This document shows, piece after piece, positions 1 to 5,781 of a stretch of 5,800 nucleotides of DNA. The stretch is from assembly GCA_027051315.1 (NCBI GenBank), contig JALTZE010000045.1, positions 1 to 5,800 of the forward strand, given 5' to 3'. The notes under the pieces were generated by a model that ran no database searches, was not told the DNA's origin, and saw only the letters and a list, made by a program, of their open reading frames with translations. The position numbers and the translations under genes were made by a program. Positions within the stretch are counted from its first letter, which is position 1. Each line of letters starts with the position of its first letter. This DNA is from Micavibrio sp. (GTDB lineage Bacteria; Pseudomonadota; Alphaproteobacteria; Micavibrionales; Micavibrionaceae).

Positions 1-176
1 GTATTATATGGATTATATCCATATTCAACATTTCCCTTTAATTCCAAATTATCTTTAGCAGAAAAATATTCACCAGCCTTAAAGCCACCAAATCCAGCTA
101 AAAGCAATAAGGATAAAATTAATAATAAGTCCAAAATCTTATGCATAAAACCATTATGATTATAATTTACTTTCAT
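1..176 (-). CDS. Partial N-terminus of a membrane-anchored or exported protein, unknown function
   Basis: The frame opens with ATG at 176 and runs leftwards off the window without a stop, giving 58 residues. An in-frame TGA lies immediately before the ATG, so no longer start is possible. A second ATG at residue 11 is an alternative start. Residues 1-13 are polar with Lys and His, residues 14-32 are strongly hydrophobic (Leu/Ile rich, ending in small residues AGFGGF), and residues 33-58 are polar with several Tyr and Asn. This pattern fits an uncleaved signal anchor or a signal peptide with the rest outside the cytoplasm. No Shine-Dalgarno motif is obvious. It is divergent from acs across 115 bases, and a TATAAT box lies about 30 bases upstream. 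I do not recognise the family, and too little is present to propose a function. Confidence 0.6.
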   Translation of the reverse strand, partial: MKVNYNHNGFMHKILDLLLILSLLLLAGFGGFKAGEYFSAKDNLELKGNVEYGYNPYN

Positions 177-204
177 TCAAGCAAGAAAAATATTTTATAA
201 CAAA

Positions 205-233
205 ATTATATAGCTATAACTATAGCCAAATAA
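205..233 (-). promoter_or_regulatory. Candidate sigma70 promoter for the leftward partial gene
   Basis: On the minus strand a perfect TATAAT lies at 210-205. At a 17-base spacing the -35 position (233-228) reads TTATTT, a weak match. Transcription would start near 198, leaving a leader of roughly 20 bases before the ATG at 176. The spacer holds the inverted repeat described at 213-226. The -10 is convincing by sequence and the -35 is not, so an activator may be needed; that last point is inference. Confidence 0.35.
213..226. repeat. Short inverted repeat, candidate operator between divergent genes
   Basis: GCTATA and TATAGC form perfect 6-base arms around a 2-base AC centre. The dyad sits between the -35 and -10 positions of the leftward promoter, and about 65 bases upstream of the acs start. 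A dyad in that position is typical of a regulator binding site, but the flanks are so AT-rich that chance is a real alternative. It is too short and AT-rich to be a useful terminator. Confidence 0.3.
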
Positions 234-275
234 TAATATCACTGCTACAATTCAAACCTATCATATATTTTTAAA

Positions 276-283
276 AGGACGGA
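276..283 (+). promoter_or_regulatory. Ribosome binding site of acs
   Basis: The stretch AGGACGGA precedes the acs ATG at 292. It offers AGGA 12 bases upstream and GGA 8 bases upstream. Both are purine-rich anti-16S matches in otherwise AT-rich sequence, and they support the start at 292. No convincing plus-strand -35/-10 pair for acs was found in 177-275; the best is a weak ATAACA (197-202) with TATAGC (221-226). Confidence 0.55.
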
Positions 284-291
284 ACAAAACT

Positions 292-2238
292 ATGGCTCAG
301 GAAAATAACATTTTCTCAGTACCTGAAAACATTTCTAAAACTGCGCATATTACAGAAGAAAAATATAATGAGCTATACGAAAAATCGATAAACAAACCAG
401 AGGAATTCTGGGCAGAAATGAGCCAAAGAATCAGCTGGTTTAAAAAACCAACAAAAATAAAGAACACTTCATTCGAAGGTGATGTAAATATTCGCTGGTA
501 CGAAGACGGAATATTAAATGCCTGCTATAATTGCGTAGATCGTCATATAATTGAAAAAGGCAATCAAACTGCCCTAATATTTGAAGGAGATAATCCCGCA
601 AATAGCTATCACGTAACTTACCAAGAATTAAAAGATAACATATGTAAGCTCGCAAACGCACTAAAAGAACGAGGAGTAAAAAAAGGCGACAGAGTAACAA
701 TATATATGCCAATGATATGTGAGGCTGTATATGCCATGCTAGCCTGCGCAAGAATAGGAGCAATACATTCCGTAGTTTTTGGCGGCTTCTCCCCTGAATC
801 TCTTGCAGGAAGAATCCAAGATTGCAAATCAAACATAGTAATCACCGCAAATGAAGCCGTCAGAGGCGGAAAACATATTCCACTAAAATCAAATACAGAT
901 AAAGCATTGGAAACATGTCCAAATGTAAACACTGTAATAGTACTAAAACATACAAATAATGATGTATATATGAAAGAAGGAAGAGACATCTGGTGGCATG
1001 AAAAAGTAGAAAATCAATCAACAGATTGCGAATGTGAAGAAATGAATGCCGAAGACCCTTTATTCATATTATATACTTCTGGCTCTACTGGAAAACCCAA
1101 AGGAGTACTCCATACAACAGGAGGTTATATGGTCTATGCTTCTCTTACTCATGAATGGACATTTGATTATAAAGAAGGTGAAGTATTTTGGTGTACCGCA
1201 GATGTCGGCTGGATAACTGGACACTCATATATAGTATATGGTCCTTTGGCTAACGCAGCCAAAACAGTTATATTTGAAGGAGTTCCTAACTATCCTGATA
1301 TGTCCCGTTTCTGGCAAATTGTAGATAAACATCAAGTAAATATATTTTACACAGCCCCCACAGCCATACGTTCACTCTTACGCGCAGGCGATGAACCAGT
1401 GAAAAAAACTTCCAGAAAATCTTTAAGGATTCTTGGAACAGTAGGAGAACCAATAAATCATGAAGCATGGATGTGGTACTATGAAACAGTAGGAGAAAGC
1501 AGATGCCCAATAGTGGATACATGGTGGCAAACCGAAACAGGCGGACATTTATTAACCCCTTTAGCAGGTGCAACAGCCTTAAAACCAGGCTCAGCAACAA
1601 AACCATTCTTTGGTATACAACCAGCAATAGTTGATAAAGATGGAAATATCAAAAAAGGAGCATGTGAAGGAGCTTTATGCATATTAGATAGCTGGCCAGG
1701 GCAAATGCGTACAGTATTCGGCGACCACAAAAGATTTATTCAAACATATTTTTCTGATTTCAAAGGAAAATATTTCACTGGTGATGGTGCAAAACGTGAT
1801 GAAGATGGCTATTATTGGATTACAGGACGTATGGATGATGTAATAAATGTATCTGGCCACCGTTTAGGAACAGCAGAAATCGAAAGCGCAATAGATGAGC
1901 ACGAATATGTAGCAGAAGCCGCAGTTGTCGGATACCCACATGATATAAAAGGTCAAGGAATTTACGCATATGTAACTTTGCGGGAAGGAACAAAACCGAC
2001 AGAAGAAATACGCCAAGAAATAATCCAAAAGGTAAGAACTATAATAAGCCCTATTGCAACACCTGATATAATACAATGGGCATCAGGATTACCAAAAACA
2101 AGGTCAGGAAAAATAATGCGTAGAATCCTAAGAAAGATAGCCGCAGGAGAAATCGATAGTTTAGGAGATACATCAACATTAGCAGACCCAACAGTAATAA
2201 ATGAACTCATAGAACATGCTTCACAAAAAGTAGCATAA
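292..2238 (+). CDS. acs: Acetyl-CoA synthetase (AMP-forming acetate--CoA ligase)
   Basis: This cytoplasmic enzyme activates acetate with ATP to acetyl-AMP and then forms acetyl-CoA, feeding the TCA cycle and lipid synthesis. Its 648 residues match the usual length of about 650. The N-terminal cap domain covers roughly residues 20-85. The ATP-binding P-loop [12 protein letters not shown] is at 261-272 and WWQTETGG is at 411-418; the second Trp there shapes the small acetate pocket in this family. YFTGD is at 494-498 (D498 contacts the ribose). The hinge stretch [13 protein letters not shown] is at 512-524. The C-terminal PKTRSGK motif is at 601-607, with K607 matching the catalytic lysine that Pat-type acetyltransferases acetylate and sirtuins restore (K609 in Salmonella). 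All these residues are intact, so the enzyme should be active. It appears to be transcribed alone: the upstream gene is divergent and a weak terminator follows. The start is supported by AGGA/GGA upstream. Confidence 0.97.
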   Translation: MAQENNIFSVPENISKTAHITEEKYNELYEKSINKPEEFWAEMSQRISWFKKPTKIKNTSFEGDVNIRWYEDGILNACYNCVDRHIIEKGNQTALIFEGDNPANSYHVTYQELKDNICKLANALKERGVKKGDRVTIYMPMICEAVYAMLACARIGAIHSVVFGGFSPESLAGRIQDCKSNIVITANEAVRGGKHIPLKSNTDKALETCPNVNTVIVLKHTNNDVYMKEGRDIWWHEKVENQSTDCECEEMNAEDPLFILYTSGSTGKPKGVLHTTGGYMVYASLTHEWTFDYKEGEVFWCTADVGWITGHSYIVYGPLANAAKTVIFEGVPNYPDMSRFWQIVDKHQVNIFYTAPTAIRSLLRAGDEPVKKTSRKSLRILGTVGEPINHEAWMWYYETVGESRCPIVDTWWQTETGGHLLTPLAGATALKPGSATKPFFGIQPAIVDKDGNIKKGACEGALCILDSWPGQMRTVFGDHKRFIQTYFSDFKGKYFTGDGAKRDEDGYYWITGRMDDVINVSGHRLGTAEIESAIDEHEYVAEAAVVGYPHDIKGQGIYAYVTLREGTKPTEEIRQEIIQKVRTIISPIATPDIIQWASGLPKTRSGKIMRRILRKIAAGEIDSLGDTSTLADPTVINELIEHASQKVA

Positions 2239-2272
2239 TATATGTAAACTATTTGACATATAACTTATTTTT
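2239..2272 (+). terminator. Weak AT-rich hairpin and T-tract after acs
   Basis: TATATGT (2239-2245) and ACATATA (2256-2262) are perfect 7-base complementary arms starting directly after the acs stop. Two further A-T pairs are possible inside after one mismatch. The T-rich stretch TTATTTTT follows at 2265-2272. The stem has only one G-C pair, so it would be a weak intrinsic terminator. The right arm shares bases with the TTGACA box of the next promoter. Confidence 0.35.
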
Positions 2273-2279
2273 GTATAAA
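2253..2279 (+). promoter_or_regulatory. Sigma70-type promoter for the orphan gene
   Basis: A consensus TTGACA lies at 2253-2258 and TATAAA at 2274-2279, a spacing of 15. Shifting the -10 to ATAAAT (2275-2280) gives spacing 16 and places a TG one base before it, as in an extended -10. Transcription would start around 2286, about 33 bases before the ATG at 2319. This is one of the two best promoter matches in the window, and it supports the downstream frame being a real gene. Confidence 0.55.
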
Positions 2280-2318
2280 TTAGGCTCAAATTCCCCTTTA
2301 TAAAAGTGTTAAAAATTA

Positions 2319-2759
2319 ATGAGCCCTGACTTCGTGCAAATATTAGAGAAACCTCCTCTCAAAATTACATTTTCGCATATTTCAGGTGATAAACCTCTAT
2401 ATGAAATAAAAATAAGCAAATTATCAAAAATTTTTAATAATATAACCATAACTATTTCATCGCAACAAAACGGTATTAAAGTAAGTGATATTACACCTTG
2501 CAAAAATAGAAATAGGAATAAATTTACTTTAAAAAGTGAAGATCCTGAAGCAACAGTCATAATTGAAATGGAAATGTACGATAACTACCCTACAATTGGT
2601 GAAAGAAATATTATAATAGTTGCTCATGATGCAGATAAAAAACATCCTGATAATTATTTGGGTAGAAAATTTCTATACCCCAGAACTTTGCATGGTGGAG
2701 ATGAGCATCATCCAGAAAAGAATAATTATGAGTTTACAACCATCCCCAACCCCATCTAA
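2319..2759 (+). CDS. Uncharacterised 146-residue protein
   Basis: I do not recognise this protein. It opens with ATG at 2319, nine bases after an in-frame TAA, so no longer start exists, and ends in TAA. It has no signal peptide and no membrane helix. Residues about 14-100 alternate hydrophobic and polar residues (for example KITFSHI, NITITISS, TVIIEMEMY, NIIIVAH), suggesting a beta-rich soluble fold. The tail from residue 101 is charged and His/Asp rich: H103, D104, D106, H109, D111, H125, D128, H130 and H131. A metal site there is possible but speculative. There is a single Cys, C61. A good promoter lies just upstream, but there is no clear Shine-Dalgarno motif, which weakens the case. The gene converges on fdx, with 42 bases between the stops. 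It could be a lineage-specific gene, a truncated remnant or, less likely, a chance frame. Confidence 0.6.
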   Translation: MSPDFVQILEKPPLKITFSHISGDKPLYEIKISKLSKIFNNITITISSQQNGIKVSDITPCKNRNRNKFTLKSEDPEATVIIEMEMYDNYPTIGERNIIIVAHDADKKHPDNYLGRKFLYPRTLHGGDEHHPEKNNYEFTTIPNPI

Positions 2760-2801
2760 CTATAGCTAGAAGCGCAAAGAATACAAAGAGATACTAGAAA
2801 A

Positions 2802-3134
2802 TTAAGCATCCATAATAGGAGCTAATCTAAGCTTAAGCCCGTTAAGCTCGGGTGTCATTATTATCTGACACGATAATCTAGAGCTATCATCAACATCATA
2901 TGCCATATCAAGCATATCTTCTTCTTCCTCACTAGGAGGGTATAATTTATCAATCCATTCCTCATCTATATGAACATGGCATGTCGCACATGAACATGCT
3001 CCCCCGCACTCGGCCTTAATAGGAAGACCATAATCACGAATTATTTCCATCACCCTCCATCCTTCCAATGCAGGAATTTCATGATTCTTACCTTCTAAAT
3101 CTGTAACATATATTTTTAGTTCTTCATCAGACAT
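2802..3134 (-). CDS. fdx: [2Fe-2S] ferredoxin, adrenodoxin/Isc-Fdx type
   Basis: This is a small soluble electron carrier of 110 residues, the normal length for the family. The cluster ligands follow the adrenodoxin-type pattern C-x5-C-x2-C-x36-C: C43, C49, C52 and C89. An extra Cys, C47, sits inside the loop (CGGACSCATC) at the place of C46 in E. coli Fdx. The acidic stretch 68-76 (SEEEEDMLD) corresponds to the partner-docking helix and is followed by SRLSCQ. By family, it would deliver electrons to Fe-S cluster assembly, a P450 or another oxidoreductase; none of these partners is in the window. No isc genes are adjacent, so the Isc role is unproven. Its ATG lies inside the end of the upstream membrane-protein gene (8-base overlap), so the two are probably co-transcribed and translationally coupled. 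The symbol is given by family resemblance. Confidence 0.93.
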   Translation of the reverse strand: MSDEELKIYVTDLEGKNHEIPALEGWRVMEIIRDYGLPIKAECGGACSCATCHVHIDEEWIDKLYPPSEEEEDMLDMAYDVDDSSRLSCQIIMTPELNGLKLRLAPIMDA

Positions 3135-3145
3135 TATTCTTTTCC
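3127..3145 (-). other. Overlapping stop/start junction coupling the membrane protein to fdx
   Basis: On the minus strand the fdx start and the membrane-protein stop share ATGTCTGA (3134-3127). A GGAAAAG stretch (3145-3139) within the last codons of the upstream gene serves as a weak ribosome site, with GGA 8 bases before the ATG. Terminating ribosomes could therefore reinitiate on fdx, which would tie the level of the ferredoxin to that of the membrane protein. Confidence 0.7.
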
Positions 3146-3897
3146 ATTATTCCTTTATATGCCAGCAATATCGCAGATGATGATATTAACGCTATTAGAA
3201 TCTCTCCTGCTGATGAAATAACAGTAAGAATAAAATCAGCAAATATGGATAAAGAACCTTCACTATCAACACCTGCTACTGACATAATTAACGTAGCAAG
3301 AAAAGTCAAAACAATATATATAGGAACCATACATATCAATGACATACCTATAATCTTTATAGACCCCATAAAACCACCAACAGCTTCTACAAAATCCATC
3401 ATTTTACAATTTAATGCAAAAGGAACATGTAGCCATGCAAATCTGTAACACCAAACAGAAGAAATTATAGCAATAACACCAAAAATAAAACCTAAAACAC
3501 TACCTTGCGTAACTTCACCCGCAACATCTTTGCTAGAATTTTCATTCATAATAATTGCAAATGCAACTAATCCTCCTATTACAAGTTTAATCAATACATA
3601 TACCTGCATCGAGGATAATATACCTTTTATTCTAAGACGTTCTTTAGGCATTCCATTTTCATCAAGATTATATTTATAAGGCCATTTTTCACCCCGCCCC
3701 AAAGTCCTTAACCATTGAGCAATCAACCAACCATCTGCAAAAAACGAAGGAATCATTACCAATGTTTGGCGCAATATATCTTCTTCATAACCCAGATAAA
3801 AAATAATCATATAACAGATAACTTTAATTAAAAAAGGAATCATAAATAATCTGGCTAAATAAAATCTACCGTGCCAAACCGCCTTATAAGCCTGCAT
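3127..3897 (-). CDS. Six-helix integral membrane protein, unknown function
   Basis: With the ATG at 3897 the protein has 256 residues. Hydrophobic segments lie at about 16-36, 45-63, 98-117, 133-152, 181-207 and 221-246. A basic/polar loop at 64-96 (GRGEKWPYKYNLDENG region) sits between helices 2 and 3. The overall layout is a short amphipathic N-terminus (MQAYKAVWHGR), six helices and a C-terminal SSSAILLAYKGIME. It resembles YciC-like or GDPD-membrane-domain-like proteins of proteobacteria, a weak resemblance from memory only. I see no transporter or catalytic motif. The frame stays open back to 4245, but that part lies antisense to mscS and overlaps the mscS promoter and ribosome site, so I trimmed it. 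TTG codons at 3951 and 3990 are alternative starts, and no start has a good Shine-Dalgarno motif. The pairing with fdx suggests, but does not show, a redox or Fe-S link. Confidence 0.75.
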   Translation of the reverse strand: MQAYKAVWHGRFYLARLFMIPFLIKVICYMIIFYLGYEEDILRQTLVMIPSFFADGWLIAQWLRTLGRGEKWPYKYNLDENGMPKERLRIKGILSSMQVYVLIKLVIGGLVAFAIIMNENSSKDVAGEVTQGSVLGFIFGVIAIISSVWCYRFAWLHVPFALNCKMMDFVEAVGGFMGSIKIIGMSLICMVPIYIVLTFLATLIMSVAGVDSEGSLSIFADFILTVISSAGEILIALISSSAILLAYKGIMEKNNV

Positions 3898-3944
3898 TGA
3901 CTTATCAATAGCATCAAAATCAGGATTAAATTTATTTTTTTTAT

Positions 3945-3972
3945 TTAACAAATCGATAAACCACTCTATAAA
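3945..3972 (+). promoter_or_regulatory. Sigma70-type promoter for mscS
   Basis: TTAACA (3945-3950) and TATAAA (3967-3972) are separated by 16 bases, each one mismatch from consensus. Transcription would begin near 3980, giving a leader of about 27 bases that includes the ribosome site at 3996-4000. The promoter lies in the spacer between the divergent genes, which supports starting the leftward membrane protein at 3897. On the other strand TATAGA (3970-3965) could be an overlapping -10 for that gene, but its -35 is poor. Confidence 0.5.
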
Positions 3973-3995
3973 TATCTGTTCCCAAAACAAAAGAC

Positions 3996-4000
3996 AGGAA
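3996..4000 (+). promoter_or_regulatory. Ribosome binding site of mscS
   Basis: AGGAA lies six bases before the ATG at 4007. It is the strongest Shine-Dalgarno match in the window and fixes the mscS start. Confidence 0.75.
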
Positions 4001-4006
4001 ACAGAA

Positions 4007-4843
4007 ATGGAAAATAATATATCAGAAGTTATAGAAGAAAACATACCTCTAATCAAAGAAAATCTACCTTTAATTATAGAATTAGGCACAAATCTTTTAA
4101 TAGCCGTAATAATACTTATAGCTGGCTGGATGATAGGGAACTGGCTAAAAAGAAAAATCACAACGATAGAAAAGCTTGATACAACATTAAGAAGCTTTCT
4201 CGGAGGATTTGTGAAATATATAGTACTTTTCGTATCCGCCGTCATAGTATTACAACAGCTCGGCGTTCATACAGCAAGCCTTCTTGCAGTACTCGGTGCT
4301 GCAGGTCTAGCAATAGGTCTGGCTCTACAAGGAACTTTAAGCAATGTAGCAGCAGGAGTTATGCTTCTGGTAATACGTCCTTTTAATGTCGGAGATTTTA
4401 TAACAGTAGGGGGAATAAGTGGCACAGTAAAATCACTTGGTCTTTTTGGCTGTGAGATGGCTACTCCTGATAACGTGTATATATACTGCCCAAACAGCAA
4501 TATATGGAATAATGATATACAAAATTTTTCTAAAAATAACGAAAGAAGACAAGATTATAATATATCAATATCTTATGATGATGATATAGAAGAAGCTATG
4601 AAAGCCATATCAGAGCTTATAGAAAACGAAGATAGAATAATAAAATCAGAAGATAAAAAACCTCTAATAGCCGTACAAAATCTGGGTGATTTTTCTGTTG
4701 ATATACTTCTTCGTGTATGGTGTCCGCGTTCTGATTATTTCAAATTAAAAACAGATATGACAAAAGCCATAAAAGAACAAATGGACAAAAAGGGAATATC
4801 AATACCTTTCCCTACAAAAACAGTACAAATAATAGAAAAATAA
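4007..4843 (+). CDS. mscS: Small-conductance mechanosensitive ion channel, MscS family
   Basis: This is an inner-membrane heptameric channel that opens under membrane tension to release solutes during osmotic downshock. At 278 residues it is close to E. coli MscS (286) and has the same minimal three-helix plan. TM1 is about 22-46, TM2 about 67-87 and the pore-lining TM3 about 89-124. The pore helix holds LAVLGAAGLAIGLALQGTLS at 93-112. L101 and L105 match the constriction leucines 105 and 109 of E. coli, with the glycines G104, G109 and G117 conserved. RPFNVGD (124-130) begins the cytoplasmic beta domain, which is followed by an alpha/beta region ending in GISIPFP (263-269). There are four Cys residues (C149, C161, C239 and none in the pore helix beyond these), an unremarkable feature. 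The gene has its own promoter and ribosome site, is divergent from the membrane protein, and ends at a hairpin terminator. It appears complete and functional. Confidence 0.96.
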   Translation: MENNISEVIEENIPLIKENLPLIIELGTNLLIAVIILIAGWMIGNWLKRKITTIEKLDTTLRSFLGGFVKYIVLFVSAVIVLQQLGVHTASLLAVLGAAGLAIGLALQGTLSNVAAGVMLLVIRPFNVGDFITVGGISGTVKSLGLFGCEMATPDNVYIYCPNSNIWNNDIQNFSKNNERRQDYNISISYDDDIEEAMKAISELIENEDRIIKSEDKKPLIAVQNLGDFSVDILLRVWCPRSDYFKLKTDMTKAIKEQMDKKGISIPFPTKTVQIIEK

Positions 4844-4859
4844 CGTGGCATTCAAACGT

Positions 4860-4882
4860 AAATAGCCTGTTTAAGGCTATTT
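4860..4882. terminator. Bidirectional hairpin terminator between convergent genes
   Basis: AAATAGCCT (4860-4868) and AGGCTATTT (4874-4882) are perfect 9-base arms around a 5-base loop. The stem has four consecutive G-C-containing pairs near the loop (AGCCT/AGGCT), with A/T pairs outside that supply an A-tract on one side and a short T-run on the other, so it can act on both strands. It begins 16 bases after the mscS stop. It contains the TAG stop (4879-4877) of the leftward response regulator. The T-run is only three bases, so termination may be partial. Confidence 0.7.
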
Positions 4883-5701
4883 GGTATAAGATGATGTACT
4901 AGGTCGGAAAACATGATTTATATATCTTTTTCCGACTGGTATATCTACAAGATATACATTAAGCTCCACATTATCCCCTAAATCATTAATCTCCGAAAGT
5001 GACTCTGCAAAACGATTCGCCGCGTCCATAGGTTCAGTTTCATAAATAGGTCTTTGCAACATAAGAGCATATTCCGCTTTACCAGTCTGGGCAATAATAT
5101 CAGACTGCCTACGTAATCTAACAAGATGCTGAGCCATAGTAGCAGCCGCAGTTTCAGCAACATAAGGCCCATCCATAGTTAATAATTCATTATAATTACT
5201 AACAGAAATAAATAAAACAAAAGACCTCTCCCCATATCTATCGGCTCTATCTATCGCTGATAAAAATAGCTGATTAAAAGCAGATTTTGCAATAACACCA
5301 CCAGAGCTGGGGAAATCTTCTTTGCTATCTCCAATTCTTTCGATTAAATCATTAAGCCTAATTGCATTTTCTACTTTATTTTCCAAAGCAGCCATATCAA
5401 CTGGCTTCATAAGCAAATCATTCATACCAGCCTTTAATGCATCTTCATATGTCGCATTATCTGACATAAACACAAGATAAGGGGAACGTTTTCTAACTTT
5501 CCTACGTATATTCAAAACTAGCTGTCTTGGATTATTCAACGGCGATGGGTCAATAAATATGGCATCAAAATCTTCTTTGGTAAGCATTTCATCTATATTT
5601 GCCTTAGATGCTTCTTGCCAAACTATATGTCCCATTTCTTCAAGCCTTGCTTTTACAAGCTCTCTGGCAACATCATCACGGTCAACAATCAATATATTCA
5701 T
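4877..5701 (-). CDS. Response regulator: receiver domain plus degenerate GGDEF domain
   Basis: The protein has 274 residues from the ATG at 5701. The frame extends 10 codons further to an ATG at 5731, but a receiver domain normally begins as here with MNILIVD and a GGGG ribosome site precedes 5701. The receiver domain is about 1-115: phosphoacceptor D51 (IFIDPSP), switch residue S80 (VFMSDNA) and K99 (MKPVD). The acidic pair is unusual, D7-R8 instead of two acids. Residues about 139-256 follow the diguanylate cyclase plan: IDRADRYGER (150-159), SVSNYNEL at the place of DxDxFKxxND, and RRQSDIIAQTGKAEY (197-211) at the place of RxxDxxARxGGDEF. The signature reads GKAEY and the metal-binding Asp is Ser, so c-di-GMP synthesis is very unlikely. 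It probably acts by protein contacts, downstream of a kinase not in this window. PleD-like regulators (REC-REC-GGDEF) are the nearest known design. The stop lies inside the terminator hairpin. Confidence 0.85.
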   Translation of the reverse strand: MNILIVDRDDVARELVKARLEEMGHIVWQEASKANIDEMLTKEDFDAIFIDPSPLNNPRQLVLNIRRKVRKRSPYLVFMSDNATYEDALKAGMNDLLMKPVDMAALENKVENAIRLNDLIERIGDSKEDFPSSGGVIAKSAFNQLFLSAIDRADRYGERSFVLFISVSNYNELLTMDGPYVAETAAATMAQHLVRLRRQSDIIAQTGKAEYALMLQRPIYETEPMDAANRFAESLSEINDLGDNVELNVYLVDIPVGKRYINHVFRPSTSSYTK

Positions 5702-5708
5702 ACAAAAA

Positions 5709-5712
5709 CCCC
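5709..5712 (-). promoter_or_regulatory. Probable ribosome binding site deciding the response-regulator start
   Basis: GGGG on the minus strand lies seven bases before the ATG at 5701. No comparable purine run precedes the in-frame ATG at 5731. This favours the 274-residue form. Confidence 0.4.
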
Positions 5713-5752
5713 AAATAAAGAATACAACCATATAAATACTATCAATTCGTTA

Positions 5753-5781
5753 ATTATAAAACAACATCAATATATATATAA
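5753..5781 (-). promoter_or_regulatory. Candidate promoter for the response regulator
   Basis: A perfect TATAAT lies at 5758-5753 on the minus strand. With 17-base spacing the -35 position (5781-5776) is TTATAT, a weak match within an AT-alternating run. An alternative is TTGTTT followed after 17 bases by TAGTAT. The remaining bases to 5800 carry no supportable gene. Confidence 0.3.

Noticed and set aside
218..227. Recurring words such as AACTATAGC (218-226 and 2758-2766) and TATAGCCAA (221-229 and 5783-5791)
   Set aside because: Nine-base matches with mostly A/T content are expected by chance in 5.8 kb of AT-rich DNA, and the positions share no common gene context.
440..1627. Several leftward open frames opposite acs, some hydrophobic
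   Set aside because: They are antisense to a fully conserved acs frame, lack ribosome sites, and their Leu-rich composition is what opposite-strand reading of Lys- and Glu-rich codons gives.
2760..2801. Possible terminator between the orphan gene and fdx
   Set aside because: I found no stem of useful length or T-run in these 42 bases on either strand.
3245..3448. Rightward 67-codon frame inside the membrane-protein gene
   Set aside because: It is opposite a clear membrane-protein frame, has no ribosome site, and its composition is explained by the complementary strand.
4978..5172. Second leftward frame within the response-regulator gene
   Set aside because: It is a shifted frame of the regulator, Leu/Arg-rich, without a start signal or recognisable domain.
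5702..5731. Ten-codon N-terminal extension of the response regulator starting at ATG 5731
   Set aside because: It adds a hydrophobic decapeptide before a normal receiver-domain start and lacks a ribosome site; the ATG at 5701 has GGGG at suitable spacing.
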